Positions 32,797-43,484 of a DNA stretch of 64,000 nucleotides are shown piece after piece; the stretch's first letter is position 1, and each line of letters opens with the position of its first letter. Under the pieces are notes generated by a model. It saw only the letters and a program-made list of their open reading frames with translations, was not told the origin of the DNA and searched no databases. Origin of the DNA: an uncultured Clostridia bacterium (GTDB taxonomy: Bacteria > Bacillota > Clostridia > Christensenellales > Borkfalkiaceae); assembly GCA_944368775.1 (NCBI GenBank), contig CALVXB010000012.1, positions 1 to 64,000 of the forward strand. The letters run 5' to 3'. The translations under genes were made by a program, and so were the position numbers.

Positions 32797-33270
32797 ATGG
32801 ATGTGCGGCTGAGCGGAAAGCGCAGCATCTACGAGGACATCGTAGAAGAATACGCGCGCTTTATCCGCCTGGGCGTGCTGCGCGAGGGGGAAAAGCTGCC
32901 CTCCTGCCGCGCCCTCGCCATGCAGCTGGGCATCAACCCCAACACGGTGGAGCGCGCCTTCGGCGAGCTCGAGCGGCGTGGGCTGGTGCGCACCATCCCC
33001 AAAAAGGGGGCGTTTGTGCACCGCATCTGCGACGCGGCGGCGCACGCGCGCGCCGAGGCGGTGCGGCAGCTGAAGGAGATGCGCGCGGCGGGGCTTACGG
33101 CGCGGGAGGTGTATGCGCTCGCGCGCGAAGTGTTCGGCCCGCCCCCGGGCGAACAAGACGCGCCCGCAGGCAACAGGAACGCGCCGCCGACTGCGGACGC
33201 CGCGCCCGACACGAACGCCGCGCCGCCCGAAGCGGCGCAAACGGAAGACGGAACAGGAGGAAAATCATGA
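32797..33270 (+). CDS. GntR-family regulator, YtrA type
   Basis: 157 residues. N-terminal winged helix: S-I-Y-E-D-I-V-E-E-Y, G-E-K-L-P-S-C-R-A-L-A-M-Q-L-G-I-N-P-N-T-V-E-R-A-F, G-L-V-R-T-I-P-K-K-G-A-F-V. A short helical region (residues 80-110) follows, as in YtrA. The last 45 residues are a Pro/Ala/Asp-rich tail of low complexity. It overlaps the ABC ATPase gene by ATGA and should repress the operon until a cell-wall or membrane stress signal is present. Confidence 0.92.
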   Translation: MDVRLSGKRSIYEDIVEEYARFIRLGVLREGEKLPSCRALAMQLGINPNTVERAFGELERRGLVRTIPKKGAFVHRICDAAAHARAEAVRQLKEMRAAGLTAREVYALAREVFGPPPGEQDAPAGNRNAPPTADAAPDTNAAPPEAAQTEDGTGGKS

Positions 33271-34145
33271 TCGAGATCGACGGGCTGTACAAGTCGTACG
33301 GCAAAAAGGAAGTGCTGAGCGGCATCTCGCTGCGGGTGGAGGACGGCGGCACGCTCGGGCTGGTCGGCATCAACGGCGCGGGCAAGTCGACGCTGCTGCG
33401 GCTGCTGGCGGGGGTGCTGCGCGCGGACGCGGGCAGCATCCGCTTTGACGGGGCGGAGATCTTTGAAAACGCCGCCAAAAAGCGGGAGCTGTTTCTGCTG
33501 CCCGACGACCCCTACTACGCGGCGGACACGACGGCGGAAAAGCTGCTGGCGCTGTATTCCGCCTTCTATTCCCTCGACCGCGCGCTGTACGAGGAGTACG
33601 AGAGCAAGTTCCGCCTCGCGCGCAAGGCGCCCGTGCGCAGCTTTTCCAAGGGCATGAAGCGGCAGCTGTTCGTCGCCATCGCGCTCGCCTGCCGCCCCAA
33701 GTACCTGCTGCTGGACGAGGCCTTCGACGGGCTGGATCCCCTCGCGCGGCTGGAATTCAAGCGCGGGCTCATCCGCCTGCAGGAAGAGACGGGCGGCACG
33801 GCGATCATCGCCAGCCACTCGCTGCGCGAGCTGGAGGACATCTGCACGAGCTTCGCCCTGCTCGACGGCGGCAAGGTCGCCGACGCGGGCGACATCCGCA
33901 GCGCATTGAGCACCGTGCATAAATTCCAGGTCGCCCTCACCCGCCCGCCCGTGCGGGAAGATTTCCCCTTCGAGCTGCTCACCTTCGAGGCGAGCGGGCG
34001 CATCGCGCGGTTCATCGCGCGCGGCGACAAAGAGGAACTCGTGCGGCGCATCGAGGCGCTCTCCCCGCTGCTTGTCGAGGAGCTGCCCGTCGACTTTGAA
34101 GAACTGTTTTTATGCGAAGTGCGCGCAAGGGGGTACCTGCAATGA
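33267..34145 (+). CDS. ABC transporter ATP-binding protein
   Basis: 292 residues. Walker A G-I-N-G-A-G-K-S-T, Walker B Y-L-L-L-D-E-A-F-D-G-L-D, switch His in I-I-A-S-H-S-L-R-E. The signature is atypical: S-F-S-K-G-M-K-R-Q in place of LSGGQ, as in several YtrB/EcfA-like export ATPases. The C-terminal 70 residues are an extra domain. Partner of the membrane protein at 34142; GGAGGAAAATC lies before the start. Confidence 0.92.
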   Translation: MIEIDGLYKSYGKKEVLSGISLRVEDGGTLGLVGINGAGKSTLLRLLAGVLRADAGSIRFDGAEIFENAAKKRELFLLPDDPYYAADTTAEKLLALYSAFYSLDRALYEEYESKFRLARKAPVRSFSKGMKRQLFVAIALACRPKYLLLDEAFDGLDPLARLEFKRGLIRLQEETGGTAIIASHSLRELEDICTSFALLDGGKVADAGDIRSALSTVHKFQVALTRPPVREDFPFELLTFEASGRIARFIARGDKEELVRRIEALSPLLVEELPVDFEELFLCEVRARGYLQ

Positions 34146-35245
34146 AAAAGATCTTGCTCTATGAGGGGAAGCGCATCCTGCTGCCCCTGCTCATCTTCAC
34201 CGTGCTGGGCGCGGCGCTGTTCGTCATCGTCGCACTCAACTCAAACTTTGTTACCGGCTTCGGCTACGGCCCGACGGGCGAGCCGATCGGCCGCGAACCG
34301 ACCAACACCCTCGTCGCGCTGCCCGGCTGCATCCTCGGCGTGCTGTGCTTCATCGTGCCCGCGCTGCAGTTTTCCTACCGCATGAACAGGCGCAGCGCCG
34401 ACCTGTGGTACTCGCTGCCCGTGCGGCGGGAGGCGCTCACCCTCGTGCGGGCGCTGGGCGGGCTGGTGCTCGTGCTCGTCCCCTACACCGCGACCTTTTG
34501 GGCGGGCTTTGCCGCCATCGCCGCGAGTGAGAATTTGTTTGAACTGGGGCAGTACGGCGTTCTGTACGCCGCCTCCCTGCCCGTCGGCATCGGGCTGTTC
34601 GGCATCAACGCCTTCCTCTACACCCGCGCCAACTCCATTTTAGACGGCATCATCTTCATGCTCGCGTGGACCTTCGTGCTCATGCTGCCCTTCTTCTGGC
34701 TGCAGGCGTGTGGCAGCAACCGGATGTTTGAAATGGGCGCGTTCAACTGGACAGGGCCGACCTCCTACTCGACCATCTCCCCCCTCGGCTGGCTGCTCGA
34801 CCGCTTCGATGCCCTCATCTGCGGCAACAGCTATACCATGCCCGAGGAGCCGCTCATCTACGCGCTGGGCGGGGTGCTGGCGGTCGGCGCGTGGGCGGGG
34901 CTGTTCGCCACGGCGCGGCTGCACCGCGCAGAACAGATCGGCACGCCCTCGGGCGACTGGTTCGGCTACCGCACCCTCATCCCCGCCTGCATGACCTTCG
35001 CCGTCGCCATCGGCGTCGCCGACATGTACGAATTCGACGCCGTCAGCATGCTGCTCACCTACACCTTCACCCTCATCCTCGGGCTGGTCGCCTACTTCGT
35101 CTACCGCCGCTCCTTCCGCATCAAGCTCGCAGACATCCTCTGCATCGCCGCCGCCCTCTTGGTCGGCACGGGGCTCGGATTTTTGGGCTCGCAGGTGCTG
35201 GAGCCCTTCTTCGACTCCTTCCGCATCCCCACCACGATCGCATGA
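34142..35245 (+). CDS. ABC transporter membrane subunit (YtrC/D-like)
   Basis: 367 residues from ATG 34142, overlapping the ATPase stop by ATGA and behind AAGGGGG. About seven or eight hydrophobic segments are seen, with the first helix at residues 12-32 and a long outward loop after it (S-N-F-V-T-G-F-G-Y-G). M-N-R-R-S-A-D-L-W-Y-S-L-P-V-R-R is the cytoplasmic block usual in ABC-2-type permeases. Substrate unknown. Confidence 0.88.
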   Translation: MKKILLYEGKRILLPLLIFTVLGAALFVIVALNSNFVTGFGYGPTGEPIGREPTNTLVALPGCILGVLCFIVPALQFSYRMNRRSADLWYSLPVRREALTLVRALGGLVLVLVPYTATFWAGFAAIAASENLFELGQYGVLYAASLPVGIGLFGINAFLYTRANSILDGIIFMLAWTFVLMLPFFWLQACGSNRMFEMGAFNWTGPTSYSTISPLGWLLDRFDALICGNSYTMPEEPLIYALGGVLAVGAWAGLFATARLHRAEQIGTPSGDWFGYRTLIPACMTFAVAIGVADMYEFDAVSMLLTYTFTLILGLVAYFVYRRSFRIKLADILCIAAALLVGTGLGFLGSQVLEPFFDSFRIPTTIA

Positions 35246-35268
35246 CCCTCCGTATGAACATAAAAACC

Positions 35269-35308
35269 GCCCCGCCCGCAAGGCTTGCCTTGCGGGCGGG
35301 GCTTTTTT
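35269..35308. terminator. Bidirectional terminator between convergent operons
   Basis: A 16-bp perfect stem (35269-35284 with 35287-35302) is followed rightward by TTTTTT and preceded by AAAAA, so it serves both the ABC operon and dapL. Confidence 0.93.
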
Positions 35309-35336
35309 GCGCTTATTTTTGATTTGAATTTGCCGC

Positions 35337-36521
35337 TTACCGGCCGAGCAGCTTGCGGATGCGCCCTGCCGCCTCCTCCGTCGCCTCCTCGCTCGCGAAG
35401 GCGGTCAGGCGGAAGAAGCCCTCGCCGTTTTTGCCGAAGCCGCTGCCCGGCGTGCCGACGACGTTCGCCTCCTCCAAGAGGTAGTCGAAAAACTTCCAGC
35501 TGTCCATGCCGCCGGGGCACTGCATCCAGATATAGGGCGAATTTTTACCGCCCGTGTAGAAGATGCCGAGGTCGTCGAGGCAGGCGGAGAGGCGCTGCGC
35601 GTTGCGGCGGTAGACGGCGAGGTTGGCCTCGATCTGCGCCTGCCCCGCGGGGGTGAACACCGCCTCCGCACCCCGCTGCACGATGTAGGCGACGCCGTTG
35701 AATTTGGTCGTCTGGCGGCGCAGCCACAGCTTGTTGCAGGAGATGCCGCCCCGCTTGAGCGCGTGCGGGACCACCGTGTAGCCGCAGCGGGTGCCCGTAA
35801 AGCCGGCCGTCTTGGAGAGGGAACAGAATTCGATGGCGCACGTCTTTGCGCCCTCCACCTCGAAGATGCTGCGCGCGAGCCCCTGTTCGGCGACGAAGCG
35901 CTCGTACGCCGCGTCGTAGAGGATGACCGCGCCGCGCGCATTGGCGTACTCCACCCACCGCCGCAGCTGCTCCACAGAATATGCCGCGCCCGTCGGGTTG
36001 TTGGGGGAGCAGAGGTAGATGATATCCGCCTCCACCTTCTCATCCGGCATGGGCAAAAAGCCGTTTTCGCGCGTCGCGTCCGCAAACAGGACGCGGCGGC
36101 CGGCCATCACGTTGGTGTCGACGTACACGGGGTAGACGGGGTCGGGGATGAGCACGGCGTTGGATACGTCGAACAGGTCGAGGATGTTGCCGACGTCGCT
36201 CTTTGCGCCGTCGGAGACGAAGATCTCGTCGGCGGCGAGGGTCACGCCGCGGCGGGCATAGTCGGCGCGGACGGCCTCGCGCAGAAAGTCGTACCCCTGC
36301 TCGGGGCCGTAGCCGCGGAAGGTCGCCTTGTCGCCCATCTCGGCGACAGCCTTTTGCATCGCCTCGACGACGGCGGGCGCGAGGGGGAGGGTGACGTCGC
36401 CGATGCCCATGCGCAGCACCTTTTTGTCGGGATGCGCCGCAGCAAACGCGTTCACGCGGCGGGCGATGTCGGAAAAGAGATAGCTCTCCTTGAGCTTTAA
36501 GTAGTTTTCGTTGAATTTCAT
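35337..36521 (-). CDS. dapL: LL-diaminopimelate aminotransferase
   Basis: 394 residues from ATG 36521 (MKFNENYLKLKESYLF, the family's usual beginning) behind GAGAGAGG. PLP lysine in S-L-S-K-T-A-G-F-T-G-T-R; S-P-N-N-P-T-G-A and the terminal R-L-T-A-F fit class I/II aminotransferases of the DapL subgroup. It converts tetrahydrodipicolinate to LL-diaminopimelate in one step, upstream of DapF, which is encoded two genes away. Confidence 0.96.
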   Translation of the reverse strand: MKFNENYLKLKESYLFSDIARRVNAFAAAHPDKKVLRMGIGDVTLPLAPAVVEAMQKAVAEMGDKATFRGYGPEQGYDFLREAVRADYARRGVTLAADEIFVSDGAKSDVGNILDLFDVSNAVLIPDPVYPVYVDTNVMAGRRVLFADATRENGFLPMPDEKVEADIIYLCSPNNPTGAAYSVEQLRRWVEYANARGAVILYDAAYERFVAEQGLARSIFEVEGAKTCAIEFCSLSKTAGFTGTRCGYTVVPHALKRGGISCNKLWLRRQTTKFNGVAYIVQRGAEAVFTPAGQAQIEANLAVYRRNAQRLSACLDDLGIFYTGGKNSPYIWMQCPGGMDSWKFFDYLLEEANVVGTPGSGFGKNGEGFFRLTAFASEEATEEAAGRIRKLLGR

Positions 36522-36610
36522 GGTAACCTCTCTCAAAAAAACGGTGACCGCGCCCCTTCAAAAAAATTCATAAAAACGGGCGCAGAAGTGCCGCACGTTG
36601 GCGCAGCGGC

Positions 36611-39067
<2,457 letters not shown>

Positions 39068-39085
39068 TCATAGACGATTATTGCA

Positions 39086-39126
39086 ATAAAAAAAGCCCCG
39101 CACGCGAGTGCCGCGGCCGCGGGGCT
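39086..39126 (-). terminator. Terminator of purA
   Basis: Stem arms AGCCCCGC (39094-39101) and GCGGGGCT (39119-39126), followed on the minus strand by TTTTTTTATTG. It lies between purA and dapF; readthrough here may feed dapF, since no clear separate promoter was seen. Confidence 0.85.
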
Positions 39127-39172
39127 TCGTGAATTATCCGCTGTATGTGCGCCGCGCGCGCGGCGCGCGGCT

Positions 39173-40444
39173 TTACAGTTCGATGTAGGCATCGCGCTCC
39201 GCGCCGACGGAGACGTAGCGGATCTTGCAGTCGCACAGCTTTTCGAGCAGGCGGATGTAGTCGAGCGCCTCGCGCGGCAGGTCCTCCGCGCGGCGGCAGG
39301 CGGAAATGTCGCAGTTCCACCCCTTCACCTTCTCGAATACCGGCTTGCAGTCGTCGAGCACGTCGGTGAACGGGAACTCTTTGAGCACCTTTCCCTCCAG
39401 CTCGTAGCCGGTGCAGATCTCCAGCTCTTCATGCCCGGAGAGGATGTCGAGCTTGGTCAGCGCGATCTCGTCCGCGCCCTGGCAGCGGATGCCGTACTTG
39501 GATGCGACGGCATCGAAGGGCCCGACGCGCCGCGGCCGGCCGGTCGCCGCGCCGTATTCCCCGCCCGCGCTGCGCAGTTTTTCCGCCTTTTCGCCGAAGT
39601 ATTCGGCGGTAAAGGGGCCCTCGCCCACGCACGAAGAATACGCCTTCATGATGCCGATGGTCTTGTCAAGCTTCAAATTGGGCACGCCCGCCCCGATGGG
39701 GCCGTAGGCGGCGATGTTGTTGGAGGAGGACGTGTACGGGTAGATGCCGTAATCGAGGTCGCGCAATGCGCCCAGCTGCGCCTCGAGCAGGATCTTTTTG
39801 CCCGCGGCGTTCGCCTCGTTGAGGTACAGGCCGACGTCGCAGATGTAGTCTTTGAGCGGCGCGCCGTATTCCTCGAAGTACGCCTCCATGTCCTCCACCT
39901 TGACCGGGTCTGCGCCGTAGGCGTTGACGATGGTCAGGTTCTTCCACTCCACGATGTCGGGCAGGCGCTTTTTCAGCCGTTCTGGGTGCAGCAGCTCGCC
40001 CATGCGGAAGGCCTTCTTCTGGTACTTATCTGCGTACACGAAGGCGATGCCGCGGCGGGTAGAGCCGAACTTTTTGTCGGCAAGGCGGGCCTCTTCGAGG
40101 CAGTCTTGCTGCACATGGTAGGGCATCGTGATGACGGCGCGGTCAGAGATCTTCAGGTTTGCGGGCGAGACGGAGATACCCGCCTCGCGCAGGCGCGCGA
40201 TCTCCCCCGCCAGATGGCAGATGTCGATGACCATGCCGGGGCCCATCACGCAGACGACGCCCTCGCGCAGGATGCCAGAAGGGAGCAGGTTCAAAATGAA
40301 CCGGCCGCGCTCGTTGATGACGGTGTGACCCGCGTTGTTGCCGCCCTGGTAGCGGCAGACGATATCGTAGTCTTTGGAGAGCAGGTCTACCATCCTGCCC
40401 TTTCCTTCGTCACCCCAATTGATGCCGACGATCGATGCTAACAT
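39173..40444 (-). CDS. purA: Adenylosuccinate synthetase
   Basis: 423 residues. N-terminal G-I-N-W-G-D-E-G-K-G-R (usually QWGDEGKG; Gln is Asn here), then Y-Q-G-G-N-N-A-G-H-T, and T-G-R-P-R-R-V-G-P-F-D-A late. It joins IMP and aspartate using GTP, the first step to AMP. A promoter is at 40513-40540. Confidence 0.97.
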   Translation of the reverse strand: MLASIVGINWGDEGKGRMVDLLSKDYDIVCRYQGGNNAGHTVINERGRFILNLLPSGILREGVVCVMGPGMVIDICHLAGEIARLREAGISVSPANLKISDRAVITMPYHVQQDCLEEARLADKKFGSTRRGIAFVYADKYQKKAFRMGELLHPERLKKRLPDIVEWKNLTIVNAYGADPVKVEDMEAYFEEYGAPLKDYICDVGLYLNEANAAGKKILLEAQLGALRDLDYGIYPYTSSSNNIAAYGPIGAGVPNLKLDKTIGIMKAYSSCVGEGPFTAEYFGEKAEKLRSAGGEYGAATGRPRRVGPFDAVASKYGIRCQGADEIALTKLDILSGHEELEICTGYELEGKVLKEFPFTDVLDDCKPVFEKVKGWNCDISACRRAEDLPREALDYIRLLEKLCDCKIRYVSVGAERDAYIEL

Positions 40445-40512
40445 AGTTGTGCGTCCTCGCGAAAAAATAGTTGCGGCGCGCCCTGCCGTGGACAGACGCT
40501 CCGACCCATACC

Positions 40513-40540
40513 ATTATACTCTATTTTTTGCTCCGTGCAA
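40513..40540 (-). promoter_or_regulatory. Promoter of purA
   Basis: On the minus strand TTGCAC (40535-40540), a 16-base spacer and TATAAT (40513-40518). A second possible promoter overlaps the glnA terminator: TTGACG (40663-40668), 18 bases, TATAAT (40639-40644). Confidence 0.75.
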
Positions 40541-40636
40541 AGCGATAATTGCCCACCTTTCAAAAATTTTTCCAATCGGAGGGCGATTTCGCGGGCGCGG
40601 CGCGGCGAGGCCGCCGCACAACAAACTCTCTGCAAA

Positions 40637-40678
40637 CAATTATAAAACGAAGGGCGGCGCGCCGTCAAGCGCACCGCC
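40637..40678 (-). terminator. Terminator of the glutamine synthetase gene
   Basis: Ten-bp arms (40653-40662 and 40669-40678, one wobble pair) are followed on the minus strand by CTTCGTTTTATAAT. The same bases can be read as a promoter pointing to purA. Confidence 0.7.
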
Positions 40679-40738
40679 GCATTTTGCGTCTTTTTGAATT
40701 TGAATGGAAAGTATAAGTAAAACTGATTTTTCTCCCCG

Positions 40739-42820
40739 TCAAACGCTGAAGAGGATGTCGCCGTAGGTGGGGAAGGGCCAATACTTTTTCGAGGTGTTCT
40801 GCTCCATGTCGTCTGCGTACGAGCGCAGCTTCTGCATGGCGGGGATGACCTCGTCCGCAAAAAAGCGCGCCGTCTGCTCGGCGTCGCCCGCCTCTTTCGC
40901 CTCGGCGAGCAGCCGCTCGACCTCCTCCGCCGCGAAGTACAGCGCCTCGTTGTCCGCAGACAGGCGGGCGATGGCCGCCTTGTCCGCCTTGACGGGCGCG
41001 CCCATCGTCTCCTTGCGGTAGGCCGCGCCGCACAGCTCGGACAGGTAGGCGTTGACGGCGGGATAGATGTCCTTTTTCGCCATCTCGACCATGGTCAACC
41101 CCTCGATGGTCAGCACCTTGGAGTAGTTTTCGAGCATGATCTCCATGCGCGAGCGCACCTCGCGCTCGGTGAACACGCCCATGCGCTCGAACAGCTCGAC
41201 GTTTTTGCGGTCGGCAAAGCGGGGCAGCGCGTCTGCGCAGGTAGGCAAATTCAGCAGCCCGCGGCGCTTGGCCTCCGCCGCCCACTCCTCCGAATAGTTG
41301 TTGCCGTTGAACAGGATGCGCTCGTGCACGCGGAAGGTGCGCTCGACGAGGTCGTGCAGCGCGCCCGTGAAGTCTGCCGCCTGCTCGAGCTCGTCGGCGA
41401 ACTGCCGCAGCGTGTCCGCGACGATGGTGTTGATGATGATGTTGGGCCCGGCGATGGAAAAGGTCGCGCCCAGCATGCGGAACTCGAACTTATTGCCCGT
41501 GAAGGCGAAGGGAGAGGTGCGGTTGCGGTCGGTCGTGTCTTTGGGCAGCTCGGGCAGGGTGTCGACGCCCAGCTGCATGACCTGGCGGCCCTTGCCCTCG
41601 TACTTGCGGTTGTTTTCCAGCGCCTCGATGACCGCCTCCAATTCTTCTCCCAAATAGACGGACACGATGGCGGGCGGCGCTTCGTTCGCGCCCAGGCGGT
41701 GGTCGTTGCCCGCGCTGGCGACGGTCAGGCGCAGCAGATCCTGGTAGTTGTCCACCGCCTGCACGACGGCGGCGAGGAAGAGCATGAACTGCCCGTTTTC
41801 TGCGGGCGTCGTGCCGGGGTCGAGCAGGTTGAGCCCGGTATCCGTGCTCATCGACCAGTTGTTGTGCTTGCCCGAGCCGTTGACTCCCTCGAAGGGCTTT
41901 TCGTGCAGCAGGCAGTACAGCCCGTGCTTGGCGGCGACCTTTTTCATCGTCTCCATCATCAGTTGGTTCTGGTCGCTGGCGACGTTGGTGATGGTGAAGA
42001 TGGGCGCGAGCTCGTGCTGACCGGGCGCGACCTCGTTGTGGCGGGTCTTGGCGAGGATGCCCAGCTTCCACAGCTCGGTGTCGAGATCCTGCATGAAGGC
42101 GACCACCCGCGCCTTGATGGGCCCGAAGTAATGGTCTTCCAGCTCCTGCCCCTTGGGCGGCTTCGCGCCGAACAGGGTGCGGCCGGAAAAGACGAGGTCT
42201 TTGCGCGCGTCGTACATCTTGCGGTCGATGAGGAAGTACTCCTGCTCCGCCCCGACGGTCGGGTACACGCGCTTGACGGACATATTGCCGAACAGCCGCA
42301 AAATGCGCAGCGCCTCGCGGTTGAGGGCGCGCATGCTTTTGAGAAGCGGCGTCTTTTTATCCAGCACTTCGCCGCTGTACGAGAGAAAGACGGTCGGGAT
42401 GCACAGGGTGCCGTCTTTGATGAAGGCGTACGAGGTCGGGTCCCACGCGGTGTAGCCGCGCGCTTCAAAGATGGCGCGCACGCCGCCGCTGGGGAAGGAA
42501 GAGGCGTCCGTCTCCCCCATCACGAGCTCCTTGCCCGAAAAGTCCATGATCACCTTGCCGCCCGCGACGGGGGTGATGAAGGAGTCGTGCTTTTCGGCGG
42601 TGATGCCGGTCATCGGCTGGAACCAATGGGTGAAGTGGGTCGCGCCCTTTTCCACCGCCCAATCTTTCATGGCGTTGGCGACGACGGCCGCGACGCCGGG
42701 GTCGAGCGGGCGATCCTCGTCGATGGTCTTTTTCAAAGACTTGAACACCTCTTTGGGCAGCTTTTCCTGCATGACCTGCAGGCTGAACACGTTTTCGCCG
42801 AATATTTCGGGGACTTTCAT
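40739..42820 (-). CDS. glnN: Glutamine synthetase, type III
   Basis: 693 residues, the normal length of the large GSIII class (GSI is about 450). Seen: [16 protein letters not shown], the E-Q-E-Y-F block, [18 protein letters not shown] and R-N-R-T-S-P-F-A-F. It makes glutamine from glutamate, ammonia and ATP. It has a strong promoter (42949-42977) and a leader of about 120 bases, within which no known riboswitch was recognised. Confidence 0.97.
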   Translation of the reverse strand: MKVPEIFGENVFSLQVMQEKLPKEVFKSLKKTIDEDRPLDPGVAAVVANAMKDWAVEKGATHFTHWFQPMTGITAEKHDSFITPVAGGKVIMDFSGKELVMGETDASSFPSGGVRAIFEARGYTAWDPTSYAFIKDGTLCIPTVFLSYSGEVLDKKTPLLKSMRALNREALRILRLFGNMSVKRVYPTVGAEQEYFLIDRKMYDARKDLVFSGRTLFGAKPPKGQELEDHYFGPIKARVVAFMQDLDTELWKLGILAKTRHNEVAPGQHELAPIFTITNVASDQNQLMMETMKKVAAKHGLYCLLHEKPFEGVNGSGKHNNWSMSTDTGLNLLDPGTTPAENGQFMLFLAAVVQAVDNYQDLLRLTVASAGNDHRLGANEAPPAIVSVYLGEELEAVIEALENNRKYEGKGRQVMQLGVDTLPELPKDTTDRNRTSPFAFTGNKFEFRMLGATFSIAGPNIIINTIVADTLRQFADELEQAADFTGALHDLVERTFRVHERILFNGNNYSEEWAAEAKRRGLLNLPTCADALPRFADRKNVELFERMGVFTEREVRSRMEIMLENYSKVLTIEGLTMVEMAKKDIYPAVNAYLSELCGAAYRKETMGAPVKADKAAIARLSADNEALYFAAEEVERLLAEAKEAGDAEQTARFFADEVIPAMQKLRSYADDMEQNTSKKYWPFPTYGDILFSV

Positions 42821-42948
42821 TCGCTTTCTCCTTTCTCTTTCTCTGTAAGACGTGCCGCGCCCTGCCGGCGCGGAAAAACGGCGATATGCACAAGCGCCGC
42901 GAGTAAACTGTCAATTACCCGCGGCGCCCGCTTTGCTTTGACTATTCA

Positions 42949-42977
42949 ATTATAGGCAATCGGCGGAATTTTGTCAA
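42949..42977 (-). promoter_or_regulatory. Promoter of the glutamine synthetase gene
   Basis: On the minus strand TTGACA (42972-42977), 17 bases, TATAAT (42949-42954), all consensus. Confidence 0.92.
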
Positions 42978-43009
42978 TGATTTTTATTGCAAAACCGCCG
43001 CAAAGCCGC

Positions 43010-43237
43010 TTACGCGAACACGCGCAGGTCGCCCGATACGATGACGGTGACCATATCGACGATCCAGAATACGATCTCGCCGATGAGCAACAGCTGCAAA
43101 ATGCCCATGATCCAATGCCCGCGCATGATGCGCGTGATGCCGCCCAAGATCCAGCTCGTGACCGGGATGATCGCGAGGATGACGTTGACGATCCAGATCA
43201 AACCGAGGTTCAGATACCCCTTACCGCTCTTTGCCAT
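43010..43237 (-). CDS. Small two-to-three-helix membrane protein
   Basis: 75 residues from ATG 43237 behind AGGAGGTTTCTGT; the longer frame upstream runs through the promoter and is rejected. Helices lie at about residues 9-32 and 44-66. R-I-M-R-G-H-W-I-M-G-I-L-Q between them resembles the TM2/YqaE-like small membrane proteins, but no family motif is decisive. Own promoter at 43284-43312. Function unknown. Confidence 0.8.
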   Translation of the reverse strand: MAKSGKGYLNLGLIWIVNVILAIIPVTSWILGGITRIMRGHWIMGILQLLLIGEIVFWIVDMVTVIVSGDLRVFA

Positions 43238-43283
43238 ACAGAAACCTCCTCCTTTTTGCGGCTTTTCGCCGTCTTTCGCCTCT

Positions 43284-43312
43284 ATTATACCCCGCCGCGG
43301 CCGCTTTGTCAA
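43284..43312 (-). promoter_or_regulatory. Promoter of the small membrane protein
   Basis: On the minus strand TTGACA (43307-43312), 17 bases, TATAAT (43284-43289, preceded by GG). Confidence 0.92.
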
Positions 43313-43445
43313 CAGATGGATAAAAAATATCGAAAAATGTGCGTAACGAACACTTTTTTTCGCTTTTGTCCCGTACCGCACGTTCGGCGCGCCCTTCGGC
43401 GCGCGCGAAGGCAGCGCGGCCTGCGGAGAATACTTCTTCCCCCAT

Positions 43446-43476
43446 ACAAAACCCCCGCACCGGGGCGGCGCGGGGG
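43446..43476 (-). terminator. Terminator of the pfkA-ppx-ppk operon
   Basis: Arms CCCCCGC (43452-43458) and GCGGGGG (43470-43476) are followed on the minus strand by TTTTG. It lies nine bases past the ppk stop. Confidence 0.8.
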
Positions 43477-43484
43477 AATCGAAG

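Noticed and set aside
42821..42948. Glutamine riboswitch in the glutamine synthetase leader
   Set aside because: The leader of about 120 bases has some GC pairing but I could not match a known glutamine-II or glnA motif.
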